A DNA stretch of 9,042 nt from Oscillospiraceae bacterium (GTDB lineage: Bacteria; Bacillota; Clostridia; Oscillospirales; Oscillospiraceae). The translations under genes and the position numbers were made by a program. Below the pieces are notes generated by a model. That model had not been told where the DNA came from, did no database searches, and saw nothing but the letters and a program-made list of their open reading frames with translations. Below, in pieces: positions 1 to 6,851 of this stretch (position 1 is the first letter of the stretch; the number at the start of each line of letters is the position of its first letter). The DNA is taken from assembly GCA_009786775.1 (NCBI GenBank), contig WQRL01000052.1:1-9042 (forward strand), given 5' to 3'.

Positions 1-1387
1 GGACCTGGGTCATTATGAGAGGTTTATTGATGAGAACCTCACAAAACACAGCAGCTTGACAGCGGGTAAAGTATACTCAAATGTGTTAAAGCATGAGCGT
101 GAGGGGGCATACCTTGGGGCAACTGTGCAAGTGATTCCGCATGTTACAGAGGAAATCAAAAACTTTATTTATGCCGGGGCTAAAAGCAGCGGGGCAGATG
201 TTCTTATTACGGAGATTGGCGGGACTACAGGCGATATTGAAAGCCAGCCGTTTTTGGAAGCTATACGCCAAATTTCTCTGGAAGTTCAGGCCTGCTTGTT
301 TATACATGTCACGCTTATTCCGTACCTAAAAGCATCAGGGGAGCACAAATCTAAGCCGACACAGCATTCGGTTAAGGAGCTTCGTGCAATAGGCATAACG
401 CCTAACATAATAATAACCAGGGCAGATGAACCGCTGAGCCCCGGTATAAGAGAAAAAATATCACTTTTTTGCAATGTGAAGCCTGATTGTGTTATCGAAA
501 ACATGACCTTGCCGTGCCTCTACGAGGCTCCGCTCATGCTGCACGAAAATGGCTTAGACCAAGTTGTCTGCCGCGAACTTAAAATAGACGCGCCCGGTCC
601 CAACTTGAGTGAATGGAAGGGTATGCTTGAGAAGATTAGAAATAGGGATAGAAGTTTGGACATTGCTATTGTCGGGAAATATGTAGAGCTGCACGATGCC
701 TATCTTTCTCTTGTGGAGAGCCTTAATCACGCGGGCTTTGAAATCGGCGTTGAGATTAATGTCAGGTGGCTGGACAGTGAAGATATAACAGATGAAACCG
801 CAGAGGCTTTGCTGGGTGGCGTAGACGGGGTTGTTATTCCCGGCGGATTCGGCGACAGGGGTATAGATGGAAAAATAAGCGCATGCAAGTACGTCCGTGA
901 GAACAACATACCCTTTTTGGGGATTTGCCTGGGTATGCAGATTGCCGTAATTGAATTTGCCAGAAATTTGTGCGGTTTGGAAACTGCGCATTCGGCGGAG
1001 TTTGATGAAGATGCGGATCACAGGGTTATTGATATAATGCAAAATCAAGTGGGTATGATTGGCAGCGGCGGAACAATGCGCCTGGGGGCTTATCCGTGCA
1101 AAATTAAAAGCGGTTCAGTTTTGGAGAAAATATATTCAAAGTCAGAAATATCCGAAAGACATAGGCACCGCTTTGAATTTAACAATAATTATCAAACTTT
1201 GCTGGAGAATAGCGGGATGTCGGTATGCGGGACTTCCCCGGATTCCACGCTGGTTGAAGCAGTGGAACTGCCTGACAAAGATTTTTTTGTAGGGGTTCAA
1301 TTTCATCCGGAGTTTAAGAGCCGCCCAAACAAGCCGCATCCGCTGTTTCTGGGGCTTCTAAACGCATCACTGAAGAAACGGGGCTAA
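1..1387 (+). CDS. pyrG: CTP synthase, 5' end missing
   Basis: This enzyme makes CTP from UTP, ATP and glutamine, the last step of pyrimidine nucleotide synthesis in the cytoplasm. The reading frame is already open at base 2, where the peptide begins DLGHYERFIDENL, a conserved stretch about 70 residues into CTP synthases. The gene therefore enters from outside the window, and the TTG at 56 is an internal codon, not a start. The 461 visible residues cover the rest of the synthetase domain (KPTQHSVKELR) and the whole class I glutamine amidotransferase domain. The nucleophile elbow is GICLGMQ with its Cys codon at 926-928, and the triad HPE lies at 1304-1312. ERHRHRFEFNN and GGTMRLGAYPCK are also typical. 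Adding the missing N-terminus gives about 530 residues, the normal size. No frameshift or lost catalytic residue is seen. dapL starts 4 bases after the stop, so the two are probably cotranscribed. Confidence 0.97.
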   Translation, partial: DLGHYERFIDENLTKHSSLTAGKVYSNVLKHEREGAYLGATVQVIPHVTEEIKNFIYAGAKSSGADVLITEIGGTTGDIESQPFLEAIRQISLEVQACLFIHVTLIPYLKASGEHKSKPTQHSVKELRAIGITPNIIITRADEPLSPGIREKISLFCNVKPDCVIENMTLPCLYEAPLMLHENGLDQVVCRELKIDAPGPNLSEWKGMLEKIRNRDRSLDIAIVGKYVELHDAYLSLVESLNHAGFEIGVEINVRWLDSEDITDETAEALLGGVDGVVIPGGFGDRGIDGKISACKYVRENNIPFLGICLGMQIAVIEFARNLCGLETAHSAEFDEDADHRVIDIMQNQVGMIGSGGTMRLGAYPCKIKSGSVLEKIYSKSEISERHRHRFEFNNNYQTLLENSGMSVCGTSPDSTLVEAVELPDKDFFVGVQFHPEFKSRPNKPHPLFLGLLNASLKKRG

Positions 1388-1391
1388 GAGA

Positions 1392-2582
1392 TTGACTATA
1401 AATAAAAATTATTTGAACCTAGCTGAGAGCTACTTGTTTTCGACCATTGCAAAGAAAGTTCGTGAGCATCAGGAACAGTTTCCTAATGCGGAGATAATAC
1501 GCCTTGGGATCGGCGATGTAACCCTGCCGCTGGCACCGGCCGTAGTAAGCGCTATGAGGCAAGCAGTTGAAGAGATGGGGGCGGGCGAAACATTCCGTGG
1601 GTATGGCGATGAGCAGGGATATGATTTTCTAAGGCAGGCCATACAGGGGTATTATAAAGGGAAAAATGTATCCCTTGATGAGCAGGAAATATTTATAAGC
1701 GATGGGGCAAAAAGCGATTTGGGCAATATTCTTGACATTTTTGAAGCTGAGAATACCGTGCTCATTCCCAATCCTGTTTACCCTGTTTATGTGGATACAA
1801 ATATTATGGCGGGCAGAAAAATCATTTACATGGACGGTAATGAAGGCAATAACTTTTTGCCATTGCCGGACGAGAGTGTCAAAGCAGACATAATCTATTT
1901 GTGTTCACCGAATAATCCGACAGGTGCGCTATATAATAGGGAGCAGCTTGAGTGCTGGGTCAAATATGCACTAAGTAACGGTGCTGTGATCCTTTTCGAT
2001 AGTGCATATGAAATATTTATACGCTCAGAAGGCTACCCGACGAGCATATATCAGATTGACGGGGCGAAAAACTGCGCAATTGAATTTTGTTCTTTTTCAA
2101 AGACTGCCGGCTTTACCGGCACCAGATGTGGGTATACCATTGTGCCGAAGGAACTTATTAGTGACGGCGTACCGCTAAACAGGCTTTGGCTGCGCAGGCA
2201 AACCACCAAGTTCAATGGCGTGCCATATATAGTGCAAAGAGGCGCTGAAGCTGTGTTCTCGTCGGCTGGGCAAGCGCAAATACGCAGCAGCATTGAATAT
2301 TATATGCAAAATGCACGTGTAATATCAGGCGTGCTCTCTGAACTTGGAATCTGGCACACCGGCGGAGAGAATGCCCCATATATATGGCTCAAATGCCCCG
2401 GCGGAATGTCCTCATGGGAGTTTTTCGATATTATGCTTGAAAAAGCAGGTGTCGTAGGTACGCCCGGAGCAGGGTTTGGCGATAATGGCGAAGGCTTTTT
2501 CAGGCTCAGCGCCTTTGGAAACAGTGACAGTACAGCTTTGGCTATGGAGAGGATTAAGTCTTTTGCAAAAAGCGGGCTTTGA
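1392..2582 (+). CDS. dapL: LL-diaminopimelate aminotransferase
   Basis: DapL is a PLP enzyme that converts tetrahydrodipicolinate directly to LL-diaminopimelate with glutamate as amino donor, bypassing the acylated steps of lysine and meso-DAP synthesis. The 396-residue protein is a fold-type I aminotransferase close to the usual length of about 410. The family-typical N-terminus INKNYLNLAESYLF is followed by SPNNPTG (172-178), the cofactor-binding Asp203 in LFDSAYE, the Schiff-base Lys237 in SFSKTAGFTGTRCGY, and the carboxylate-binding Arg371 in FFRLSAFG. The SKTAGFTGTRCG signature separates DapL from ordinary aspartate aminotransferases. The start is a TTG, chosen because it matches the expected family N-terminus; the Shine-Dalgarno is weak. 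The 4-base gap from pyrG suggests translational coupling. A related aminotransferase with another substrate is possible but less likely. Confidence 0.92.
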   Translation: MTINKNYLNLAESYLFSTIAKKVREHQEQFPNAEIIRLGIGDVTLPLAPAVVSAMRQAVEEMGAGETFRGYGDEQGYDFLRQAIQGYYKGKNVSLDEQEIFISDGAKSDLGNILDIFEAENTVLIPNPVYPVYVDTNIMAGRKIIYMDGNEGNNFLPLPDESVKADIIYLCSPNNPTGALYNREQLECWVKYALSNGAVILFDSAYEIFIRSEGYPTSIYQIDGAKNCAIEFCSFSKTAGFTGTRCGYTIVPKELISDGVPLNRLWLRRQTTKFNGVPYIVQRGAEAVFSSAGQAQIRSSIEYYMQNARVISGVLSELGIWHTGGENAPYIWLKCPGGMSSWEFFDIMLEKAGVVGTPGAGFGDNGEGFFRLSAFGNSDSTALAMERIKSFAKSGL

Positions 2583-2640
2583 GATAGTGCCCAGGGCCTG
2601 AAAAGACGGTAATCCATGGCTTTTGCTTAAATTGCGGCAT

Positions 2641-2674
2641 TAGTTTTTGATAGTCATATTGACGATAAAAACTA
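2641..2674. repeat. Imperfect inverted repeat in the dapL-GOGAT gap
   Basis: The arms TAGTTTTT (2641-2648) and AAAAACTA (2667-2674) are perfect complements of 8 bp. Nested inside is a second stem, GTCA/TGAC (2653-2656 and 2660-2663), around a TAT loop, with a short mismatched region between the two stems. It could be an operator, or the terminal hairpin of the pyrG-dapL transcript, but no T run follows it on the + strand, so it is not a classical terminator. The stem is AT-rich and part of the symmetry may reflect base composition. Confidence 0.45.
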
Positions 2675-2701
2675 TACATGTTGTCTAAATTACGTGGATT
2701 T

Positions 2702-2737
2702 TTTACATTGACTAAAATCGGAAAAATATAGTAAGCT
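2702..2737 (+). promoter_or_regulatory. Tentative promoter elements
   Basis: Two weak sigma-A-like arrangements overlap here: TTGACT (2708-2713) with TAAGCT (2732-2737) at 18-base spacing, and TTTACA (2702-2707) with TATAGT (2727-2732) at 19-base spacing. Neither is a good consensus. Either would start transcription just upstream of the terminator hairpin and would leave the 2725-2743 hairpin partly or wholly untranscribed. Another TTGACG at 2659-2664 has no convincing -10 partner. The real promoter may lie elsewhere in the gap. Confidence 0.2.
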
Positions 2738-2743
2738 AATATT
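2725..2743 (+). promoter_or_regulatory. Possible upstream leader hairpin
   Basis: AATAT (2725-2729) pairs with ATATT (2739-2743). An additional AG/CT pairing inside leaves a TAAG loop and one bulged A. It lies one base upstream of the GAAC-AAAGGT-GTTC hairpin, so the pair has the layout of the two-hairpin ANTAR target. However, the loop here lacks the A1/G4 six-base form expected of that motif, and the stem is weak and AT-only at its base. It is listed as a candidate partner only. Confidence 0.25.
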
Positions 2744-2744
2744 C

Positions 2745-2758
2745 GAACAAAGGTGTTC
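2745..2758 (+). promoter_or_regulatory. Hexaloop hairpin overlapping the terminator, possible antiterminator
   Basis: GAAC (2745-2748) and GTTC (2755-2758) form a 4-bp stem around the six-base loop AAAGGT, with A at loop position 1 and G at position 4. ANTAR-domain antitermination proteins are known to bind paired hairpins with six-base loops carrying exactly those two bases, and in clostridia an ANTAR protein is linked to glutamine and glutamate synthase genes. The loop and 3' strand here are also the 5' arm of the terminator stem, so the two structures exclude each other, as antitermination requires. The stem is short and could arise by chance. Confidence 0.4.
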
Positions 2759-2797
2759 ATCGGTCCGGGGAAAGCCCGCTGATGAGCACCTTTTTTT
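2749..2797 (+). terminator. Intrinsic terminator / leader attenuator before the GOGAT-GS operon
   Basis: Bases 2749-2761 (AAAGGTGTTCATC) pair with 2781-2793 (GATGAGCACCTTT) over 13 bp with a single G-U pair. The helix continues inward through GG/CT and a CGGG/CCCG stem closed by a GAAAG loop, with a two-base bulge. Seven T residues (2791-2797) follow. This is a textbook Rho-independent terminator. The T run ends 3 bases before the GGAGG of the next gene, so no promoter can fit downstream, and expression of the operon requires readthrough. It could also end the pyrG-dapL transcript, but its position argues for attenuation. Confidence 0.85.
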
Positions 2798-2800
2798 GTT

Positions 2801-2805
2801 GGAGG
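2801..2805 (+). promoter_or_regulatory. Ribosome binding site that sets the start of the amidotransferase gene
   Basis: GGAGG lies 6 bases before the ATG at 2812. The in-frame ATG at 2782 lies inside the 3' arm of the terminator stem and has no Shine-Dalgarno sequence, so the longer reading frame starting there is not used. Confidence 0.85.
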
Positions 2806-2811
2806 AACAAT

Positions 2812-3909
2812 ATGCTAAGAGAAGGTGAATTTAGAATACCATCAGGCTGTGCCATATCGGGGGTCATTGACAAAACCGGTAAAAGATTTAGCGGGGGAAC
2901 TATTGTAGACTCTATTGCCGTTATGCGTGAGCGCTCAAATGGCCTGGGAGGCGGATTTGCGGGGTATGGGATATACCCTGAATATAAAGATTATTATGCG
3001 CTGCACGTGTTTTATGACACGCAGAAGTCAAAGGCTGAGTGCGAAGATTTTCTAGACAGGCATTTTGACATAATAAACTTGTCCAAAATACCGACGGCAA
3101 AAATAAAAGAAATCACAGATGAACCACTGATTTGGCGTTACTTTGTAACCCCGCTGCCGACAAAACTTGCGGAAAGCCAGATGGAAGAAAGCGAATTTAC
3201 CGCGAGATGTGTCTTTAGAATTAATACCCAGTTTGACGGGGTTTATGTATTTTCGAGCGGAAAAAATATGGGTGTATTCAAAGCAGTAGGTTTTCCTGAA
3301 GATGTTGGAAGGTTCTACCGCTTGGAAGAATATGAAGGCTGGTGCTTTACAGCCCACGGCCGTTATCCGACAAACACACCCGGCTGGTGGGGCGGGGCAC
3401 ATCCCTTTGCGCTTTTAGGCTACTCAGTTGTACATAATGGAGAAATTTCGTCTTATGATGCCAATAGGCGCAACATAGAAATGTTTGGATATAAATGCAC
3501 TTTGCAAACGGATACAGAGGTAATCACCTACATAATTGACTATCTTCACAGAAAAAAAGGTCTTACATTAACTGAAATTTCATCGGTTATTGCAGCGCCG
3601 TTCTGGCAGGAAATAAGAGCGATGGAGCCTGAGATTAGGCAGAAACACGAATATTTGCGGACTATGTTTTCAGCGCAGCTTATAACTGGCCCGTTTTCAA
3701 TTCTAGTCGGGTTTGACGGTGGGCTTATGGCGCTTAACGACAGGCTCAAGCTGCGGAGCATGGTTGTAGCTGAAAAAGGCTCTAAGGTATTTATATCCAG
3801 TGAAGAAGCGGCGATTAGGGTTATGGAGCCTGAGATAGAGAAAATCTGGTCTCCGCGCGGCGGAGAGCCTGTGATAATAAAGTTAAATGATGAAGTCGTC
3901 AGGGGATAG
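2812..3909 (+). CDS. Glutamate synthase class II glutamine amidotransferase subunit (GltB domain 1)
   Basis: This 365-residue protein corresponds to the glutaminase part of GltB. It hydrolyses glutamine and passes ammonia to the FMN subunit that makes glutamate from 2-oxoglutarate. It is an Ntn hydrolase: Cys13 in PSGCAISG is the predicted nucleophile, so 12 residues would have to be removed to free its amino group. Other family marks are AHGRYPTNTP (181-190), the oxyanion-hole HNGE (208-211) and the glutamine-binding TDTEV (233-237). A longer middle segment (about 35-150) is not seen in small glutaminases such as the PurF domain but fits the stand-alone GOGAT type. The start is fixed by the GGAGG at 2801-2805. 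The FMN-domain gene follows after 2 bases, which implies equimolar synthesis. No frameshift or missing key residue is visible. The role is inferred from motifs and from the two other GOGAT domain genes in the operon. Confidence 0.9.
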   Translation: MLREGEFRIPSGCAISGVIDKTGKRFSGGTIVDSIAVMRERSNGLGGGFAGYGIYPEYKDYYALHVFYDTQKSKAECEDFLDRHFDIINLSKIPTAKIKEITDEPLIWRYFVTPLPTKLAESQMEESEFTARCVFRINTQFDGVYVFSSGKNMGVFKAVGFPEDVGRFYRLEEYEGWCFTAHGRYPTNTPGWWGGAHPFALLGYSVVHNGEISSYDANRRNIEMFGYKCTLQTDTEVITYIIDYLHRKKGLTLTEISSVIAAPFWQEIRAMEPEIRQKHEYLRTMFSAQLITGPFSILVGFDGGLMALNDRLKLRSMVVAEKGSKVFISSEEAAIRVMEPEIEKIWSPRGGEPVIIKLNDEVVRG

Positions 3910-3911
3910 TT

Positions 3912-5411
3912 ATGAATTTTATTTATCCGGAAAATGAGATTGTTAGAAATGAAAAAAGATGCAACTTATGCCGCGTTTGTGATACTCAGTGCAGCTACGG
4001 TGCTCATGAGTTTGATGAGCAGTCTGGGCAGCTTAATAGCGATGACAGAAAATGCGTAAACTGTCAAAGATGTGTGGTTTTATGCAAGCAGATGGCACTG
4101 AAAATAGTTCCGTCCGGCAACAAGTATAAAGAAAATTACAATTGGCGCGAGCAGACTATAAAAGAAATTTTCAGACAAGCCGACAGCGGCGGGGTTTTGC
4201 TATCAGGCATGGGAAATCCAGGGGATTTCAAGGTGTACTTTGATAAGATAGTGTTAAATGCCTCACAAGTGACAAACCCGTCTATCGACCCGCTTAGGGA
4301 GCCTATGGAAACACGTGTGTCCCTGGGTGCGCTGCCGAGGGACATTGAGCGTGACGGGAAAGGTCAGCTTGTGAACAACCTCCCCCCGAGGATTAATCTT
4401 TCAATGCCTGTTATGTTTGCGGCCATGAGCTACGGGTCTATTAGCTTAAATGCCCACAAAAGCCTTGCAGCAGCGGCACAGGAGATGGGAGTTTTGTACA
4501 ACACAGGCGAGGGCGGATTGCACGGGGATATGTACAGCTATGGCGGTAATACTGTTGTACAAGTCGCCTCAGGACGCTTTGGTGTCCATCCTGATTATTT
4601 GCGCAGCGGCGTGGCAATTGAAATTAAAATGGGACAGGGCGCAAAGCCGGGCATTGGCGGACATTTGCCCGGAACAAAAATTGTGGGTGATATCTCACTC
4701 ACGAGAATGATTTCAGAGGGCAGTGATGCCATATCTCCGGCACCGCATCACGATATATATTCGATTGAAGATTTACGTCAGCTTATTTACTCATTAAAAG
4801 AGGCGACAGGCTACACGAAACCAATAATTGTAAAAGTTGCGGCTGTAAATAATATTGCAGCCATTGCCAGCGGGATTGCAAGAAGCGGTGCGGATATTAT
4901 CGCCCTTGACGGTTTTAGGGGCGGCACTGGGGCTGCGCCGACACGTATCCGCGACAACGTGGGCATCCCGGTGGAATTAGCTCTTGCAAGTATTGACCGG
5001 ATCCTGAGGGATGAAGGCATACGCAACAATGTTTCAATAATTGTTGGAGGGAGCATACGCAGCAGCTCTGATGTTGTAAAGGCAGTGGCTCTGGGCGCGG
5101 ACAGTGTATATATCGGTACAGCAGCGCTTATTGCAATGGGGTGTCATTTGTGCAGAAGCTGTTATACAGGAAAATGCAACTGGGGCATAGCTACACAAAT
5201 ACCGGAGCTGACAAAGAGGCTAAAGCCAAGCGTTGCACAGAAGCGGCTCGTTAATCTCTTGACAGGGTGGAAGCACGAAATAGAGGAGATGATGGGTGGC
5301 ATGGGGATAAATTCAATTGAGAGCTTAAAGGGCAACCGCCTCATGCTCAGAGGCGTTGGGCTAAGCGAGAGGGAACTTGAAGTATTAGGCATAAAACATG
5401 CAGGAGAATGA
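3912..5411 (+). CDS. gltB: Glutamate synthase FMN/Fe-S subunit with N-terminal ferredoxin domain (GltB domain 2, archaeal type)
   Basis: This 499-residue protein is the synthase core that reductively combines ammonia with 2-oxoglutarate to give glutamate. Residues 1-66 form a two-cluster ferredoxin-like domain, with Cys 17/20/23/27 and Cys 48/51/54/58, both spaced C-x2-C-x2-C-x3-C. Residues of about 100-470 form the FMN-binding TIM barrel, with GEGGLHGD (200-207), KMGQGAKPGIGGHLPG (239-254), SPAPHHDIYS (275-284), DGFRGGTGAAP (333-343) and the phosphate-binding IIVGGSIRSS (376-385). Cys411, 417 and 422 match the C-x5-C-x4-C ligands of the GOGAT 3Fe-4S cluster, and an extra Cys414 lies between them. 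Separate glutaminase and GXGXG genes plus an N-terminal ferredoxin domain are the archaeal-type arrangement. The electron donor is not evident: no GltD flavoprotein is in the window, so reduced ferredoxin or a distant partner is possible. Confidence 0.93.
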   Translation: MNFIYPENEIVRNEKRCNLCRVCDTQCSYGAHEFDEQSGQLNSDDRKCVNCQRCVVLCKQMALKIVPSGNKYKENYNWREQTIKEIFRQADSGGVLLSGMGNPGDFKVYFDKIVLNASQVTNPSIDPLREPMETRVSLGALPRDIERDGKGQLVNNLPPRINLSMPVMFAAMSYGSISLNAHKSLAAAAQEMGVLYNTGEGGLHGDMYSYGGNTVVQVASGRFGVHPDYLRSGVAIEIKMGQGAKPGIGGHLPGTKIVGDISLTRMISEGSDAISPAPHHDIYSIEDLRQLIYSLKEATGYTKPIIVKVAAVNNIAAIASGIARSGADIIALDGFRGGTGAAPTRIRDNVGIPVELALASIDRILRDEGIRNNVSIIVGGSIRSSSDVVKAVALGADSVYIGTAALIAMGCHLCRSCYTGKCNWGIATQIPELTKRLKPSVAQKRLVNLLTGWKHEIEEMMGGMGINSIESLKGNRLMLRGVGLSERELEVLGIKHAGE

Positions 5412-5414
5412 TTA

Positions 5415-6287
5415 ATGAACGAAAGATATGAGTTAAACAAAAATCTGGCCCAAATGCTTAAAGGCGGGGTCATAATGGATGTTACAACACCGGAGCAGGC
5501 AGCCATAGCGGAGCGGGCGGGAGCCTGTGCGGTTATGGCTCTTGAGCGGATTCCTGCTGATATCAGGGCAGCAGGCGGTGTTTCCCGCATGAGCGATCCG
5601 CTTATGATACGCGGGATTCAAGAAACTGTTACGATTCCTGTTATGGCTAAATGCAGAATAGGGCATTTTGCAGAAGCACAAATTTTGGAAGCAATCGAAA
5701 TAGATTATATTGATGAGAGTGAAGTTCTATCTCCGGCAGATGATAAATACCATATTGATAAATCCAAATTTGCGGTGCCGTTTGTATGCGGTGCAAAAGA
5801 CTTAGGTGAGGCGCTAAGGCGCATAAACGAAGGTGCGTCTATGATAAGGACAAAGGGCGAACCCGGAACAGGGGATATAGTGCAAGCAGTCAGGCATATG
5901 CGCATGATGCAAAGCGGGATCCGCAGGCTGACCTCAATGAGGGAAGATGAGCTATATGATGCGGCAAAAGAGTTGCAGATCCCATATGACCTTGCCCTGT
6001 ATGTCCGTGAAAACGGAAAGCTGCCTGTAGTAAACTTTGCTGCCGGAGGCATCGCCACCCCTGCGGATGCGGCGCTCATGATGCAGCTAGGGGCAGAAGG
6101 TGTTTTCGTAGGTTCAGGCATTTTCAAATCAGGAAATCCAGAAAAACGCGCCTCGGCAATAGTAAAGGCTGTGACAAACTATAATGATTCAAAGCTGGTT
6201 GCAAAGCTCTCGGAAGATTTGGGAGAGGCAATGGTAGGCATAAATGAAGGTGAAATAACCCTGCTGATGGCAGAGCGCGGTAAATGA
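5415..6287 (+). CDS. pdxS: Pyridoxal 5'-phosphate synthase, lyase subunit
   Basis: PdxS builds pyridoxal 5'-phosphate directly from ribose 5-phosphate, glyceraldehyde 3-phosphate and ammonia supplied by PdxT (the deoxyxylulose-independent vitamin B6 route). In known members it forms a dodecamer decorated with PdxT. The 290 residues are close to the usual 290-300. Visible marks are the N-terminal [13 protein letters not shown] with Asp22, the [21 protein letters not shown] block (42-62), Lys79 in MAKCRIGH (the ribose-phosphate Schiff-base lysine), Lys147 in [12 protein letters not shown] (the second catalytic lysine), and the phosphate-binding [13 protein letters not shown] and [11 protein letters not shown] near the C-terminus. 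An AGGAG at 5402-5406, inside the end of the preceding gene, serves the ATG, and only 3 bases separate the two genes. Its placement inside a glutamate synthase gene cluster is unusual. Confidence 0.97.
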   Translation: MNERYELNKNLAQMLKGGVIMDVTTPEQAAIAERAGACAVMALERIPADIRAAGGVSRMSDPLMIRGIQETVTIPVMAKCRIGHFAEAQILEAIEIDYIDESEVLSPADDKYHIDKSKFAVPFVCGAKDLGEALRRINEGASMIRTKGEPGTGDIVQAVRHMRMMQSGIRRLTSMREDELYDAAKELQIPYDLALYVRENGKLPVVNFAAGGIATPADAALMMQLGAEGVFVGSGIFKSGNPEKRASAIVKAVTNYNDSKLVAKLSEDLGEAMVGINEGEITLLMAERGK

Positions 6288-6847
6288 GAATAGGTGTCTT
6301 AGCGCTTCAAGGCGCATTTGCAGAGCATATAAAAAAACTTGATGAGCTGGATGTTGAGAGCTTTGAGATAAGACAGCTAGGGGATATAAAAAAGCCCTTT
6401 GACGGGCTAATACTTCCCGGCGGGGAAAGCACTGTTATGGGGAAGCTGCTGCGTGATTTGGAGCTGCTTGAGCCTCTGAAAGCCTTGATTTGTGACGGGA
6501 TGCCAGTGTTTGGGACATGCGCGGGCCTTTTGCTCCTGGCAAAAGACTTCTCTGGAGAAGGAACGCCGGTATTTTCGAGCATGGATATAAAGGCCAGGCG
6601 TAATGCTTATGGCCGTCAACTCGGGAGCTTCTGTGCAAATGCGGATTTTCTCGGGGTTGGAAATATTCAAATGACATTTATAAGAGCACCCTATATCGAA
6701 AGCGCAGGGGCGGATGTTACGGTGCTTTCGGAAACAGGCGGGCATATAGTGGCAGCAACACAGGGCAAACAGCTTGTTACAGCTTTTCACCCTGAACTAA
6801 ATGAAGGTCACGGTATACACAAATATTTTTTGGAAGAGTTGAGGTAA
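6284..6847 (+). CDS. pdxT: Pyridoxal 5'-phosphate synthase, glutaminase subunit
   Basis: PdxT is the class I glutaminase that docks on PdxS and channels ammonia into its active site. The 187 residues are the usual length. The N-terminus [15 protein letters not shown] is diagnostic, followed by LPGGEST (44-50), the nucleophile Cys79 in [19 protein letters not shown] (105-112), which contacts PdxS in characterised complexes, and the triad residues His169 and Glu171 in FHPEL. All catalytic residues are present. Its ATG overlaps the TGA of pdxS (ATGA at 6284-6287) and has only a weak Shine-Dalgarno, which points to translational coupling and matched subunit amounts. The next gene starts 4 bases after its stop. 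Confidence 0.97.
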   Translation: MRIGVLALQGAFAEHIKKLDELDVESFEIRQLGDIKKPFDGLILPGGESTVMGKLLRDLELLEPLKALICDGMPVFGTCAGLLLLAKDFSGEGTPVFSSMDIKARRNAYGRQLGSFCANADFLGVGNIQMTFIRAPYIESAGADVTVLSETGGHIVAATQGKQLVTAFHPELNEGHGIHKYFLEELR

Positions 6848-6851
6848 GCAC

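Noticed and set aside
56..58. TTG as the start codon of pyrG
   Set aside because: The frame is open upstream to base 2 and encodes the conserved CTP synthase stretch DLGHYERFIDENL, so the real start is outside the window.
554..1048. Minus-strand open frame of 164 codons
   Set aside because: It is antisense to conserved pyrG sequence and shows no recognisable domain; it reflects pyrG codon use.
2676..2715. GlnR/TnrA box or glutamine riboswitch in the gap
   Set aside because: No TGTNA-N7-TNACA match was found, and no recognisable glutamine-riboswitch core; only hairpins and AT-rich sequence are visible.
2782..2784. ATG giving a 10-residue longer glutaminase subunit
   Set aside because: It lies within the 3' arm of the terminator stem and has no ribosome binding site, whereas the ATG at 2812 has GGAGG at ideal spacing.
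5162..5590. Minus-strand open frame of 142 codons across the gltB-pdxS junction
   Set aside because: It runs opposite two conserved genes and has low-complexity Ser/Ala/Pro-rich composition typical of shadow frames.
5705..6127. Minus-strand open frame of 140 codons
   Set aside because: It lies wholly within pdxS on the other strand, with no family signature.
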